Shown here piece by piece: positions 50,459-59,644 of a stretch of DNA of 64,000 bases (position 1 is its first letter; each line of letters opens with the position of its first letter). The notes below the pieces were generated by a model. That model saw only the letters and a list, made by a program, of their open reading frames with translations, was not told where the DNA came from and did not search any database. A program made the position numbers and the translations under genes. Source of the DNA: an uncultured Spirochaetaceae bacterium. GTDB lineage: Bacteria > Spirochaetota > Spirochaetia > Sphaerochaetales > Sphaerochaetaceae. Where the stretch lies: contig CALXYM010000003.1 of assembly GCA_944392965.1 (NCBI GenBank), positions 1 through 64,000 on the forward strand, written 5' to 3'.

Positions 50459-52291
50459 ATGAGAGTATTTTCAACGTTATCAGAGACGTTCTGTTCCTCC
50501 GTCTTTCCCGAGGAAGGGGAGGTGGTGAGGATAAGGGTTGCGGTAAGCAAGAAGATTGAGCGTGCCATTCTCCGCTATGATGATTACACCGGGTTAATGA
50601 GCGATGATGAGATGTCTTACCTCGGTTTTTTTGATAATGCCCATTTCTATGAAGGGAGAATGCAGGTTGCAAAATGCAGGGAAAGGCTCTCGTATTTCTT
50701 CATCCTTTTTTCAGAAAAAGAGGTATTTTATTACGCGAAGAACGGACTAAGACGCACTCCTCCACGTTTCTCATCACGTTTTATAATAGTCCCTTCTCTG
50801 GATGCACCCTCATGGGTAAGTGATGTCACATGCTACCAGATATTCCCCGACAGGTTCTGTAACGGGGATGAGACTAATGATGTGAGAACGGGGGAGTATT
50901 CCTTCGATGGAGGTACTGTCACTGCGAAGAATTTCGATGAGGAGCCCGAGGAGTTTAATATCTCCCGTTGCCTTGATTTCTATAACGGGGATCTGAAAGG
51001 AATAGAGGAGAAGCTTGATTATCTGAAAGAGCTCGGTATCTCAATGCTCTATATCAATCCCGTATTCTCATCGATGACGGTACACCGCTATGACGCTATC
51101 GATTTCTTCAATGTAGATAAAAAACTCGGTGGAAACGAGGCCCTTGCTTCCCTTGTGGAAAAAGCCCATGAGAAGGGTATTAAGATCCTCCTCGATATTT
51201 CCATAAACCATGTGGGAACAGCCTCTTTGTGGTATCGCGAGGCATTGGAGGGAAAAGGGGAGGCAGCTGCCTTTTTCACAAGAAATGAGGATGGAAGCAT
51301 TAAATACTGGAACGGTGTAGAGACCCTTGCCGATCTTGATTATCACTCTGAAAAACTCAGGGATATCATCTACAGGGGAGAAGAGAGTGCTATGAAGAAG
51401 TTCCTCCGTCCACCTTTCTCGATAGACGGATGGCGTTTGGATGTCGCTCCTGAGGTCGCACGTACAGAGGATGAAAGTCTATGTCTCGATGTATGGCGTG
51501 ATGTACGATTTTCTCTTAAAGCTGAGAAAAGGGATCTCTATCTCGTGGGAGAAGGATGGGATGATAGCGAGAAATATCTCGATACGAGTGCATGGGACTC
51601 GACTATGAACTATTTCGGCTCCTCTCGTATTTTCCGAATGCTCCTGGGTGAGGAGGACAGGTTCTTAACGAAAGGCTGGGGCTTTCCTCCGAAAGAGGGG
51701 AATAGGATCAGTGCAAGGGAGGCTTCCATCGCGATAAATGACTACTTGAACGGTAATCTCGATCAGAATGTTTACTTCATGATGAATCTGATCGACAGCC
51801 ATGATACTCCGCGTCTGCATCTTCATGAGGCTGTCATGGATGATGAGAGGTATCTGTCGCTTGTCATGGCACTCTACATGCTTCCCGGCTTTCCATCCAT
51901 CTACTACGGGGATGAGATAAAGATCTCAGGAAGGATAAACAGCGTCGAGGGATCTCGCTATCCAATGTGCTGGGATGAGGAGAAATGGAATCAGAAGTAT
52001 CTTTCCTGGCATAGGATGCTTGGTGCGGTGAGGGGGAAGGAGGGATTTGGAAAATCCGCTTTTTATCTTTCATCCATAGGGGAGGATGTGCTCATCATGT
52101 TCAGGTATTTGAAGGATGAGACCCTTGTCGCAGTAATGAATTTCTCTCCAGATCCTATCACCTACACCCTGGATTCATTCATGATGAAGGGGCCAAATGG
52201 CTCTCTGATTTTGGGCTCTGGATGTTCAGATGGGTATGCTATTACGGTAAAAGGGGGAAGATCGGCACTTTTTTCCTTCAAAACTTGTTGA
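50459..52291 (+). CDS. Glycoside hydrolase family 13 enzyme (maltodextrin hydrolase/neopullulanase type)
   Basis: 610 residues, no signal peptide, so cytoplasmic. A ~110-residue N-terminal beta domain precedes the TIM barrel. GH13 regions: [23 protein letters not shown] (nucleophile Asp), [12 protein letters not shown] (acid/base Glu), [11 protein letters not shown] (transition-state Asp). The overall plan resembles neopullulanases and cyclomaltodextrinases that split alpha-1,4 and some alpha-1,6 links in short glucans. Substrate not certain. Confidence 0.9.
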   Translation: MRVFSTLSETFCSSVFPEEGEVVRIRVAVSKKIERAILRYDDYTGLMSDDEMSYLGFFDNAHFYEGRMQVAKCRERLSYFFILFSEKEVFYYAKNGLRRTPPRFSSRFIIVPSLDAPSWVSDVTCYQIFPDRFCNGDETNDVRTGEYSFDGGTVTAKNFDEEPEEFNISRCLDFYNGDLKGIEEKLDYLKELGISMLYINPVFSSMTVHRYDAIDFFNVDKKLGGNEALASLVEKAHEKGIKILLDISINHVGTASLWYREALEGKGEAAAFFTRNEDGSIKYWNGVETLADLDYHSEKLRDIIYRGEESAMKKFLRPPFSIDGWRLDVAPEVARTEDESLCLDVWRDVRFSLKAEKRDLYLVGEGWDDSEKYLDTSAWDSTMNYFGSSRIFRMLLGEEDRFLTKGWGFPPKEGNRISAREASIAINDYLNGNLDQNVYFMMNLIDSHDTPRLHLHEAVMDDERYLSLVMALYMLPGFPSIYYGDEIKISGRINSVEGSRYPMCWDEEKWNQKYLSWHRMLGAVRGKEGFGKSAFYLSSIGEDVLIMFRYLKDETLVAVMNFSPDPITYTLDSFMMKGPNGSLILGSGCSDGYAITVKGGRSALFSFKTC

Positions 52292-52334
52292 TAGCCCTTT
52301 CAATATTCCGTATAAATTGTCTAAGGAGTTTTTG

Positions 52335-53846
52335 ATGGCCTATTATTATGAAGAGCTGAGCAGGACGTTCAGCGAGTATTTACTTGTTCCAGGATATTCA
52401 TCCAAGGAATGTATTCCTTCTAATGTGAGTTTGAAAACACCGCTTGTCAGATACAGAAAGGGCAAGGAGGAGTCTCCTATTTCCCTCAACATCCCGATGG
52501 TCAGTGCGATAATGCAGGCTGTAAGTGGTGTGAATATGGGTGAGGCCCTTGCGAAAGAGGGTGGCCTCTGTTTCATCTACGGCTCTCAGAGCATAGAGGA
52601 TGAGGCGAATATGGTGAGACAGGTCAAGGCGAGTAAAGCAGGCTTCGTCCCATCGGATTCTAATCTGAAACCGACAGATACCTTGCAGGATGTCCTTGAT
52701 CTGACAAAGAAAACAGGACACAGCACGATAGCAATAACGAGTGATGGAACTGAAAACGGCATCCTCATGGGTGTCGTCACCAGCAGGGACTACAGGATAA
52801 GCCGAATGTCCACCGATACAGAGATATCCACATTCATGACTCCGAGAGAAAAGCTCATCTACGGGGAAGAGGGTATCTCGCTCAGTGAAGCGAATGACAT
52901 AATCTGGGCTCATAAGCTCAACCAGCTCCCGATAATAACAAAGGACGGACGTCTCTCGTCCTTCGTATTCAGAAAGGACTATGCGAGCCATAAGGAGAAT
53001 CCTCTCGAACTCCTTGATAAGAACAAGAGATATATGATCGGAGCAGGAATCAACACGCGTGACTATGCGGAGCGTGTTCCAGCTTTAGTTGAGGCAGGTG
53101 TCGATGTGCTCTGTATTGACTCTTCCGAAGGTTTTTCCGAATGGCAGAAGCTTACCCTTGAATGGATAAGAAAGAACTATGGGGATTCCGTAAAGGTAGG
53201 AGCCGGTAACGTCGTAGACAGGGATGGTTTCAGATTCCTTGCAGACTGCGGTGCCGATTTCGTCAAGGTCGGTATTGGCGGTGGAAGTATCTGCATAACC
53301 CGTGAGACGAAAGGCATAGGAAGAGGACAGGCAAGTGCCCTCATCGAGGTTGTGAAAGCCCGTGATGAGTATTTCAAGGAGACAGGAGTCTACGTTCCTG
53401 TATGCTCGGACGGTGGTATCGTGTACGACTACCATATGACACTCGCACTTGCCATGGGTGCTGATTTCATAATGCTCGGACGTTATTTCGCACGTTTCGA
53501 TGAATCTCCTTCAAACCTTGTCAATATCAACGGTAACTATCTTAAGGAGTACTGGGGAGAAGGTTCTCAGAGAGCACGTAACTGGCAGCGTTATGATCTC
53601 GGTGGAGATAAGAAGCTCAGTTTCGTTGAAGGTGTGGACAGCTATGTACCATACGCAGGTCCTCTAAAGGACACACTCTCTGTCACCCTTGCAAAGATAA
53701 AGAGCACGATGTGTAACTGTGGATCCCTCTCCCTTGATGAGTTCAAGGAGAAGGCGAGACTCACCGTTGTAAGCAGCACAAGTATCGTCGAGGGGGGTGC
53801 TCACGATGTCATCCTCAAAGACAACCAGCAGCTCAATATAAAATAA
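52335..53846 (+). CDS. guaB: IMP dehydrogenase, parabasalid-like type
   Basis: 503 residues from the ATG at 52335 (AAGGAG upstream; an earlier TTG is not needed). Two CBS domains (~residues 95-215) are inserted in a TIM barrel. Active-site Cys320 lies in [20 protein letters not shown]; the flap holds [11 protein letters not shown]. This Cys loop and much of the rest resemble, from memory, Tritrichomonas foetus IMPDH (503 residues) far more than E. coli GuaB. Oxidises IMP to XMP for GTP synthesis. Followed by a terminator. Confidence 0.93.
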   Translation: MAYYYEELSRTFSEYLLVPGYSSKECIPSNVSLKTPLVRYRKGKEESPISLNIPMVSAIMQAVSGVNMGEALAKEGGLCFIYGSQSIEDEANMVRQVKASKAGFVPSDSNLKPTDTLQDVLDLTKKTGHSTIAITSDGTENGILMGVVTSRDYRISRMSTDTEISTFMTPREKLIYGEEGISLSEANDIIWAHKLNQLPIITKDGRLSSFVFRKDYASHKENPLELLDKNKRYMIGAGINTRDYAERVPALVEAGVDVLCIDSSEGFSEWQKLTLEWIRKNYGDSVKVGAGNVVDRDGFRFLADCGADFVKVGIGGGSICITRETKGIGRGQASALIEVVKARDEYFKETGVYVPVCSDGGIVYDYHMTLALAMGADFIMLGRYFARFDESPSNLVNINGNYLKEYWGEGSQRARNWQRYDLGGDKKLSFVEGVDSYVPYAGPLKDTLSVTLAKIKSTMCNCGSLSLDEFKEKARLTVVSSTSIVEGGAHDVILKDNQQLNIK

Positions 53847-53868
53847 AAGTTAAGAAAGAGACTTTACA

Positions 53869-53896
53869 TTCCCACCTCATCCAGGTGGGAATTTTT
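53869..53896 (+). terminator. Rho-independent terminator of guaB
   Basis: A perfect 9-bp stem TTCCCACCT / AGGTGGGAA with a 5-base loop and five T residues, 22 bases after the stop codon. Confidence 0.92.
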
Positions 53897-53973
53897 ATCT
53901 AAGATACAACTTGGAAGTTGTAATTTGATTTACTGCAATTCTTTTTATAGTTAGGAAATAATTGGTTATAATC

Positions 53974-54225
53974 TTATGCTTTTATCTCTGTAGAGGCCTC
54001 ATAGAGGTGTTCGGGTGCTATATCACTGTCATCAGGCCATACCACGGATGAATACATAGCTTTTGCTTGCATGAAAAAGGCGATATTCCTCTGTCTTTCA
54101 TATAAAGGACATTCAAGATCTTTCTTGAAATCATATATGCCTTTTTTCCCATCTGAAAACGTGAGTAAGAGTGTGTAATCATCTCTTGGTATAACACTGA
54201 CAACACTCCATTTAGGTTTATTCAT
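53974..54225 (-). CDS. DUF2442-family small protein
   Basis: 83 residues. VVSVIPRDDYTLLLTFSDGKKGIYDFKK and a C-terminal SSVVWPDDSDIAPEHLYE are the DUF2442 pattern (NAD/GAD-like small beta protein). Such genes often pair with a DUF4160 partner in putative toxin-antitoxin modules; none is seen here. AAGGAAA precedes the ATG. Role unknown. Confidence 0.8.
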   Translation of the reverse strand: MNKPKWSVVSVIPRDDYTLLLTFSDGKKGIYDFKKDLECPLYERQRNIAFFMQAKAMYSSVVWPDDSDIAPEHLYEASTEIKA

Positions 54226-54417
54226 TGTTCATTTCCTTATTAAGAGAATTTTACATACGAATTATAATCCCGTAAAACATAAAGATCGTAGTCTTTTTTT
54301 CTCTCTTATATCAGGATCTCATCATTCTATGTAATTTACGGATAAGAAATTAAATTAAAATTTCATAATACTGAATGTATTTTAATTATAGGTTTTGCAC
54401 TTGAATTCTTGTTTACA

Positions 54418-54446
54418 TTGACGAGGAAAAACGAATAGATTAAGAT
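54418..54446 (+). promoter_or_regulatory. Promoter of a candidate small RNA
   Basis: TTGACG and TAAGAT are exactly 17 bases apart on the plus strand, in a place where no plus-strand protein gene follows for over 1 kb. Confidence 0.6.
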
Positions 54447-54452
54447 ATTGAT

Positions 54453-54545
54453 AGGTAGAGGCACTGCCGATGAACGGTAGCCTCGCAAAAGTTTAGAACG
54501 AAAACCGTCCTAGCTCGCTACAGATGGAGTCAGGCTTTTATTTTA
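54453..54545 (+). ncRNA. Candidate small RNA of unknown family
   Basis: Starts about seven bases after the -10. The first hairpin has GAGG / CCTC and CTGCCG / CGGTAG around loop ATGAA (54458-54484). A linking segment rich in A follows, then CCTAGCTC / GAGTCAGG (54509-54534) and CTTTTATTTT as a terminator. No ORF. The opening AGGTAGAGGCAC resembles the start of a lysine riboswitch, but the remaining conserved parts are absent. It is convergent with the Fic gene, whose end lies 18 bases away. Confidence 0.5.
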
Positions 54546-54563
54546 ATTTCACGCTGTACCAGA

Positions 54564-55439
54564 TTAGATTCCTTTATTCTTACCATGTTTTTCTACAAGG
54601 TTTTTTGCTATCAGGCGGTTCAATATGAGTTTTACTGAGCTTTGGGGGATTGTCTGTATTTCTTCTGCAATTCTTTTTACATTTACTCCATCCAGTTTCT
54701 TTACTGCTTGAAGAACTCTTTTTTCATCAGCGTTAAGAGTATCATTTGATGAGTATTCTTCTACTTTCTCTTTTAATCTTTTTGTTTGAGTTCTTATAAG
54801 GGAAGTGAAGAAAGAGAGCCATGGCAGATAGTCATATCTGTCATTTGAAAATGACATCTGTGTTCTTCTGAGTGCAGAATAGTAATTTGATTTTTCCTCT
54901 TCAACTATCTTTTCCAGTGAATAGTATTCGATGAAATCATAGCCGTGTTTTAGAAGAAGTAGATTTGTAATTAATCTAGATAATCTTCCATTTCCATCTT
55001 GAAATGGATGGATTGCAAGGAAATGTACGATAAATACTCCTATCGAAATGATCGGGCTGAATGCTGTGTTAGAGAGAGCGTCGTTCGTTTCCTGAATAAG
55101 GTCATGCATTAAAATAGGTGTTTCAAAAGGGGAGGCGGTTCTGAATATGATTCCTATTTCCTTGCCTGTACTATCGAAAGAGGCGACAGCGTTATCGACA
55201 TTCTTATATTCACCTCTATGCCGTTCATCCTTTGATACATTAGATAGAAGCATAGAATGAAGCTGCTTTATGTAGTTCTCGCTTAAAGGTATTGCAGTAT
55301 AGTTATCGTATATCGTTCTGAGGGTATCCTGATATTTGTTGATAAATAACGATATATTGCGATATTTAATGATAATTAATGATAAGTGTATTTCTTCTAT
55401 ATGTACCCAATAAATGGGGCAAAGCTGTGATATTCTCAT
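54564..55439 (-). CDS. Fic-family protein, N-terminally shortened
   Basis: 291 residues. The catalytic loop HPFQDGNGRLSRLI is complete, and DERHRGEYKNVDNAVA before it and a C-terminal winged helix (residues ~235-290, VNVKRIAEEIQTIPQSSVKL) are present. Fic enzymes transfer AMP or other nucleotides to target proteins. The family usually starts with a longer N-domain that carries the inhibitory S/T-x-x-x-E-G/N helix; that part is missing and the first ~35 residues (YWVHIEEIHLSLIIIKYRN) do not resemble it. No ribosome site is seen. It may be an unregulated enzyme or a decayed gene. Confidence 0.75.
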   Translation of the reverse strand: MRISQLCPIYWVHIEEIHLSLIIIKYRNISLFINKYQDTLRTIYDNYTAIPLSENYIKQLHSMLLSNVSKDERHRGEYKNVDNAVASFDSTGKEIGIIFRTASPFETPILMHDLIQETNDALSNTAFSPIISIGVFIVHFLAIHPFQDGNGRLSRLITNLLLLKHGYDFIEYYSLEKIVEEEKSNYYSALRRTQMSFSNDRYDYLPWLSFFTSLIRTQTKRLKEKVEEYSSNDTLNADEKRVLQAVKKLDGVNVKRIAEEIQTIPQSSVKLILNRLIAKNLVEKHGKNKGI

Positions 55440-55608
55440 ATGATCTGAATGCTTATTATGAAGCTAAGGTAGAAGTTTAATTAAACAATTTTTCTAAAAT
55501 GAGGGCTTATCGTGTGGTGGTGTCCTTTTTTTGATGTAAGGATTCTTTTATATTTTAAGAAAATAAGATTTGCATTTTTCACTTTGTTAATTTATTTTAA
55601 AAAATGTA

Positions 55609-55638
55609 TTGACCAAGAGAAAACAATTTTGGTAGATT
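55609..55638 (+). promoter_or_regulatory. Promoter of tRNA-Val
   Basis: TTGACC and TAGATT are 18 bases apart, with the -10 ending 12 bases before the tRNA. The remainder of the gap from 55440 is AT-rich and featureless. Confidence 0.55.
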
Positions 55639-55650
55639 ATCCAACGTTGC

Positions 55651-55722
55651 GGAGGATTAGCTCAGCGGGAGAGCGCCTGCCTTACAAGCAGGATGTCACA
55701 AGTTCAATCCTTGTATCCTCCA
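55651..55722 (+). tRNA. tRNA-Val (anticodon UAC)
   Basis: 72 bases. Acceptor stem GGAGGAT / ATCCTCC with discriminator A, D-arm AGCTCAGCGGGAGAGC, anticodon arm CTGCC-TTACAA-GCAG with anticodon TAC, T-arm with GTTCAATCC. CCA is not encoded (TAGG follows) and must be added after transcription. Confidence 0.96.
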
Positions 55723-55724
55723 TA

Positions 55725-55754
55725 GGTCAGACTTCATTGTTCTGGCCTTTTTTT
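55725..55754 (+). terminator. Terminator of tRNA-Val
   Basis: A 7-bp stem GGTCAGA / TCTGGCC (one wobble) with a 9-base loop and seven T residues, directly after the tRNA. Confidence 0.85.
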
Positions 55755-55774
55755 ATTCCTTTTCAGGAGGCTTC

Positions 55775-56572
55775 ATGATAGATACAAGCTACCTTGTAAT
55801 CAGCTTTTTCGTCTATTCGGTTCTCGGATATCTCTCAGAGGTTGTTTTCTGTTCCGTGCCCAAGAAGCACTTCGTGAACAGGGGATTCCTATATGGCCCT
55901 TACTGCCCGATATACGGTTTTGGCGCACTTGTCGTCATCATCCTTCTTGAGCCGTTCAAGAGTCACTGGTATCTTGTTTTCCTTCTGGGACTTGTTCTAA
56001 CCAGTATTATTGAGTATGTCACCTCATGGCTTTTAGAGAAACTATTTAATATGAAGCTGTGGGATTACAGTAACCATAAGATAAACATAAATGGAAGGGT
56101 ATGCGGCCTAAATAGCTTCCTCTTCGGCCTCATGGGGCTTGTTGCCACTTATGTCGTTGACCCTGCGGTCTCTTCGGTGATACTTGCAATTCCTGCACAG
56201 ATCAGATCTCTTATTTCAAACGTTATCTTAATCGCATTCTCAATAGATACGACTGTGACGGTCATCAACCTCAAGAGTTTCCAGCATGCTCTCAAGGAAT
56301 TCAAGGAGAAGGCGGAGTATATCAAGGGCCTTGACAGTGAGGAACTCAAGGGAATCCTTTCTACTGAATTAGAAAAGGCAAGAGAGGTTAGAGGAAAGGC
56401 TTTCGAGCATTTCGTGAAGAGCAACCCGACGCTCTCTGCCCGCAGTGCTGAGATAAAAGAGGAGCTTGATGTGTTCAAGGCTTATCTTGAAAAGAGAGCT
56501 TTGATTAAGAGAGAATATAAGAAGGCTTTGAGGGATAACAGGGCTGAATTCGTTCAGAAGAGGAATAAATGA
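55775..56572 (+). CDS. Putative ABC-transporter type IV membrane protein (PF06541-like)
   Basis: 265 residues. Four to five membrane segments in the first ~155 residues with the family motifs NRGFLYGPYCPIYGFGA, TSIIEYVTSWLLEKLF and KLWDYSNHKININGRVC, then a long charged helical C-terminus (residues ~165-265), likely coiled coil. The family name is historical; its function is not known. An AGGAGG site precedes the ATG. Overlaps yggS by 4 bases. Confidence 0.82.
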   Translation: MIDTSYLVISFFVYSVLGYLSEVVFCSVPKKHFVNRGFLYGPYCPIYGFGALVVIILLEPFKSHWYLVFLLGLVLTSIIEYVTSWLLEKLFNMKLWDYSNHKININGRVCGLNSFLFGLMGLVATYVVDPAVSSVILAIPAQIRSLISNVILIAFSIDTTVTVINLKSFQHALKEFKEKAEYIKGLDSEELKGILSTELEKAREVRGKAFEHFVKSNPTLSARSAEIKEELDVFKAYLEKRALIKREYKKALRDNRAEFVQKRNK

Positions 56573-57216
56573 GTTCTTACAGCAGTATAAGAGAAGAAAT
56601 AGATGAGAATGTGTTTCTCCTTCCTGTGTCAAAGACGAAGAGCTATGAGGCTGTTCTCTCTGTCTACGCAGAGGGGGCAAGGGCCTTCGGAGAGAACAGG
56701 GTTCAGGAAGTGGAGAAGAAGTTTCCTCTTCCCGAGGAGAGACCGGAAGGGATGAGGGTATTCCTCATCGGACAGCTTCAGAAGAACAAGGTCAGGAAGG
56801 CCGTAAAACTTTTTGACAGGATCGAGTCCGTTGATAGTATCGACTTATTGTGCCTCATAGACAAAGAAGCTGAGAGGATTGGAAAGAAGATTGATGTCCT
56901 TCTTGAATATAACAGCAGCAGGGAAGAGAGCAAGAGCGGATTTAAAACGCCTGAGGAGCTTTTAGAAGCCCTTAACGCCTCCCTTTCGATGCACGCTGTT
57001 TCCGTCATCGGGATTATGACCATAGGTCCGCTTACCGATGATGAGAAGAGGATAAGAGAGGCTTTCAGGGAGACTAAAGAACTCTATGATGAAGCTTCCA
57101 AGATGACGAGCCTTTCTGTGCTTTCAATGGGAATGAGCGCGGACTATAAGATTGCCATCGAAGAGGGATCCACGGAAGTCAGGATCGGCAGTGCCATATT
57201 CGGGGAGAGGAAATGA
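56569..57216 (+). CDS. YggS/PLPBP-type pyridoxal-phosphate homeostasis protein
   Basis: 215 residues: the PLP Lys lies in LLPVSKTKSYEAVLSVY, followed by GARAFGENRVQEVEKK, FLIGQLQKNKV, SGF, IGIMTIGPLTDDE, LSMGMSADYKIAIEEGSTEV and RIGSAIFGER. Canonical YggS has HFIGHLQ and MGMSxD; here His is replaced by Leu-Ile-Gly-Gln. Buffers PLP in the cytoplasm. Overlaps both neighbours by 4 bases. Confidence 0.9.
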   Translation: MSSYSSIREEIDENVFLLPVSKTKSYEAVLSVYAEGARAFGENRVQEVEKKFPLPEERPEGMRVFLIGQLQKNKVRKAVKLFDRIESVDSIDLLCLIDKEAERIGKKIDVLLEYNSSREESKSGFKTPEELLEALNASLSMHAVSVIGIMTIGPLTDDEKRIREAFRETKELYDEASKMTSLSVLSMGMSADYKIAIEEGSTEVRIGSAIFGERK

Positions 57217-57536
57217 GAAGGGCGATAGCGCTTTTGATGATATTCATCATCTCCTTTTCTCTTGTTGCAGATCCCATTGTCTATGATTATGAGCCGTATG
57301 AGAAGGATGAGTTTCCAGTGTGGCTCAGTGAGATAAGGAGGGCCGAGAGCATTTTCTTCGGTTCTCTTGTGATAACTTTTCCCCTTACCATGGCAGGGTA
57401 TTCGATTGCCTCGAACTTCGGAGCGAATATCACAAGTGATGAGTTTTCCCTTTTCTGGCAGCAGCTGGGAGTTGCCTCCTGTTTTTCCCTTTTAATCGCA
57501 GGTGTTGATTGGCTGATAGGGTACTTAAGTGATTAA
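57213..57536 (+). CDS. Small membrane protein, function unknown
   Basis: 107 residues. Signal-like N-terminus (MRRAIALLMIFIISFSLVAD), then a polar stretch DYEPYEKDEFPVW and two hydrophobic segments (FFGSLVITFPLTMAGYSIAS, LGVASCFSLLIAGVDWLIGY). This P-V-W then two-helix pattern recurs in spirochaetal proteins, but I know no function. Overlaps yggS (4 bases) and the pseudouridine synthase gene (8 bases), so it belongs to the same operon. Confidence 0.72.
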   Translation: MRRAIALLMIFIISFSLVADPIVYDYEPYEKDEFPVWLSEIRRAESIFFGSLVITFPLTMAGYSIASNFGANITSDEFSLFWQQLGVASCFSLLIAGVDWLIGYLSD

Positions 57537-58437
57537 AGAAAAGAGTTTTTCTTTCACATCCACATCCTCTGATAGGCTTGATAAGGTCGCTTCTTCAAAT
57601 ACTGAGATCAAGAGGAGCGTTTTCAGCCGTCCTGATACTCTTATACTTCTAAATGGAAAGAGGGTGAAGAAGAGTGCGAAGGTAAAAGAGGGGGATGAGA
57701 TTGAGATAATCTATACTGAGGATGTTTTCGAAGGTCTTGAGAAAGAGGACATTCCTCTTGATGTGCTCTATGAGGATGATGATATCCTCGTGATAAACAA
57801 GGCCTCTGGTATGACCGTTCATCCCGGCTCCGGTGTAAGCGGAGGGACTCTTGCCAATGCCCTCTTATACCGTTATGGGGATGAGTTCCTTTCTGATATG
57901 GATGAGACGAGGCCTGGGATCGTGCACCGCTTAGATAAGGATACCAGTGGCGTGATGGTCGTTGCCAAGAACGACTCTGCCCTTAGCGTTTTATCTGAGG
58001 AGTTTAAGGAACATAAGACAAAGAAATGGTATGTGGCCCTTGCAAAAGGTTTCTTTCCCGATACTCATGGTGTGATAGAGAGAAACATCGTCCGCGACCC
58101 GAGAAACCGCAAGCTCTTTACGGTCACCGATAATCCTGATAAGGGAAAGAGTGCGAAGAGTGAGTGGTCTGTGTTGAAACAATATGATGACTGTGCCCTT
58201 TTAAGTGTGAGGATATATACAGGACGCACACACCAGATAAGAGTACATTTGAAGAGTATCGGACACCCGATAATCGGAGATTCCCTTTACTCACGGGATG
58301 GGGATGGCTTTTTGATGTTGCATTCTTATAAACTTTCTCTTTTCCATCCTAGAAGCGGGGAGGAGATGACCTTCATAGCTCCGCTTCCTCAGAGGTTCAG
58401 GGATTATCTAGCTGAAGATTGTGATGTTAGCCTCTAA
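57529..58437 (+). CDS. RluA/RluD-family pseudouridine synthase
   Basis: 302 residues with a GTG start overlapping the previous stop. An S4-like RNA-binding part (LDKVASSNTEIKRS, LLNGKRVKKSAKVKEGDEI) is followed by the catalytic domain with RPGIVHRLDKDTSGVMVVAK (catalytic Asp in HRLDKDT) and GRTHQIRVHLKSIGHPIIGD. The pattern is that of RluD, which modifies 23S rRNA helix 69. Its end overlaps the convergent MBL gene by 30 bases. Confidence 0.92.
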   Translation: MIKEKSFSFTSTSSDRLDKVASSNTEIKRSVFSRPDTLILLNGKRVKKSAKVKEGDEIEIIYTEDVFEGLEKEDIPLDVLYEDDDILVINKASGMTVHPGSGVSGGTLANALLYRYGDEFLSDMDETRPGIVHRLDKDTSGVMVVAKNDSALSVLSEEFKEHKTKKWYVALAKGFFPDTHGVIERNIVRDPRNRKLFTVTDNPDKGKSAKSEWSVLKQYDDCALLSVRIYTGRTHQIRVHLKSIGHPIIGDSLYSRDGDGFLMLHSYKLSLFHPRSGEEMTFIAPLPQRFRDYLAEDCDVSL

Positions 58438-58992
58438 TATGTCCTGGTTGAACATCTTTTCAACCCTTATCTTACTAAGAGATCCATGGGCGGGGAAGAT
58501 AAGTGTGTTATCCTCGAGTGTGAATAGTTTCTCTTTTATTCCTTGAATCAGCAGCTCCTTCTCAATCAGGGCCCTCGTCTGTCCTATGTATCCCGATTGA
58601 AGGGTATCTCCGGTGAAGAGAGCCGATCCTATGAGGTAACACATTGAATCGAGGCTGTGTCCCGGGATATGGAAACATCTGACCTCCATTCCCGCCACAC
58701 TGACCACATCCCCGTCATTCACCCTTACAGCCTCATAGCCGGAGACGTTGTCGAAGAACGCGTAGAGGCTGGGATTATAGATTTTGAATATCGTGCCGAG
58801 ACTTGCTACATGCGCCTCATGCGAGTGGGTTATAAGAAGTCCTTTAAGTTTTATCCTGTTCTTTTCGATTATCTCAATTATGTTTCCATCGAGGTCCGGA
58901 GCATCTATCATGATGGCTTCCATCGTCTCATCGTTCACAATGAGAAACTGGTTTATGAGATGTCCGCTTACAAAATGTGAATATATTCTCAT
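58408..58992 (-). CDS. Metallo-beta-lactamase-fold hydrolase, glyoxalase II-like, altered metal motif
   Basis: 194 residues: LLITHSHEAHVASLG, CFHIPGHSLDSMCYLI, LFTGDTLQSG and IFPAHGSLS define the fold and length of short glyoxalase II-like enzymes. The first motif is normally T-H-x-H-x-D-H; here the Asp is Ala (THSHEAH), which should weaken the second metal site. Activity is therefore uncertain. Starts 4 bases inside the pentapeptide-repeat gene. Confidence 0.85.
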   Translation of the reverse strand: MRIYSHFVSGHLINQFLIVNDETMEAIMIDAPDLDGNIIEIIEKNRIKLKGLLITHSHEAHVASLGTIFKIYNPSLYAFFDNVSGYEAVRVNDGDVVSVAGMEVRCFHIPGHSLDSMCYLIGSALFTGDTLQSGYIGQTRALIEKELLIQGIKEKLFTLEDNTLIFPAHGSLSKIRVEKMFNQDILEANITIFS

Positions 58993-59582
58993 GATTTCAT
59001 GTTCCTGAAAAAGGCCTCTTCAGGATTTGAGTACCTGAATGAGACTGAGCGGAGCAGTGCGGAAGAGAAGGAGCACCGCTTGAGATTCGAATCCTCGAAT
59101 GATGTGTTTATCAGTTTTGAGAGGGAGAAGTTCGAGAAGTAGAGATCAGTGCCATTGAATGAGCTCTGATAGCAGTCCATCCCCATGAAGGAAGAGAGTA
59201 TGAGGTTGGAGCCTGAGAAATCGGAATTTATTATCATTGCCCCAGAGAATACGTTATAACGTGCTTCTAAATCCGTGAGGCGGCAGTTCTCAAAGACCGC
59301 GTAATCAAAGAAATTCGACACGAGTCTGGATGCGGAGAAATCACAGGAGGTGAACGTACAGAATGAGAAGTTATTGAAACCTATGAAACATTCCGAAAAA
59401 TCTACATTCTCGAACTCCGCGTTCACCAGGCTTATATTCTCGATGTTCTTCTCCTTTTCCGCCCTCTCTATCAGATTATCCAAGACTTTGCGCTTATCCT
59501 CTGTATGATGATAGCAGTACGGACTGTCGGGAAGTGCATATGTATGGCAGTCTTCCATCTTGCATTTGTTGAATGAGAACAT
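58989..59582 (-). CDS. Pentapeptide-repeat protein with N-terminal Cys/His cluster
   Basis: 197 residues. The N-terminus has KCKMEDCHTYALPDSPYCYHH, a likely zinc-binding C-C-C-H-H arrangement. A charged helix follows, then about 20 repeats of the A(D/N)LXX type in variants such as NAEFENVDFSECF and NSDFSGSNLILSSF, expected to form a right-handed four-sided beta helix. No membrane segment. Function unknown; some such proteins mimic DNA or act as scaffolds. Operon with the MBL gene. Confidence 0.85.
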   Translation of the reverse strand: MFSFNKCKMEDCHTYALPDSPYCYHHTEDKRKVLDNLIERAEKEKNIENISLVNAEFENVDFSECFIGFNNFSFCTFTSCDFSASRLVSNFFDYAVFENCRLTDLEARYNVFSGAMIINSDFSGSNLILSSFMGMDCYQSSFNGTDLYFSNFSLSKLINTSFEDSNLKRCSFSSALLRSVSFRYSNPEEAFFRNMKS

Positions 59583-59644
59583 GCCTTTATTCTATCTGCT
59601 TTTGGCTCTGTTGTTAAGTTTTCGCTTGTGTTAAAATACCGCAT

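Larger units (their letters stand above)
54226..54563. other. Gene-free stretch holding a promoter and a candidate small RNA
   Basis: 338 bases between DUF2442 and Fic. The left 190 bases are AT-rich without features I can support. The right part carries the promoter at 54418-54446 and the structured segment at 54453-54545, noticeably richer in G and C than its surroundings. Confidence 0.6.

Noticed and set aside
54450-54550. Lysine riboswitch
   Set aside because: Only the opening AGGTAGAGGCAC resembles the family; the segment is about 90 bases, lacks the other conserved junction blocks, and no lysine gene follows on the plus strand.
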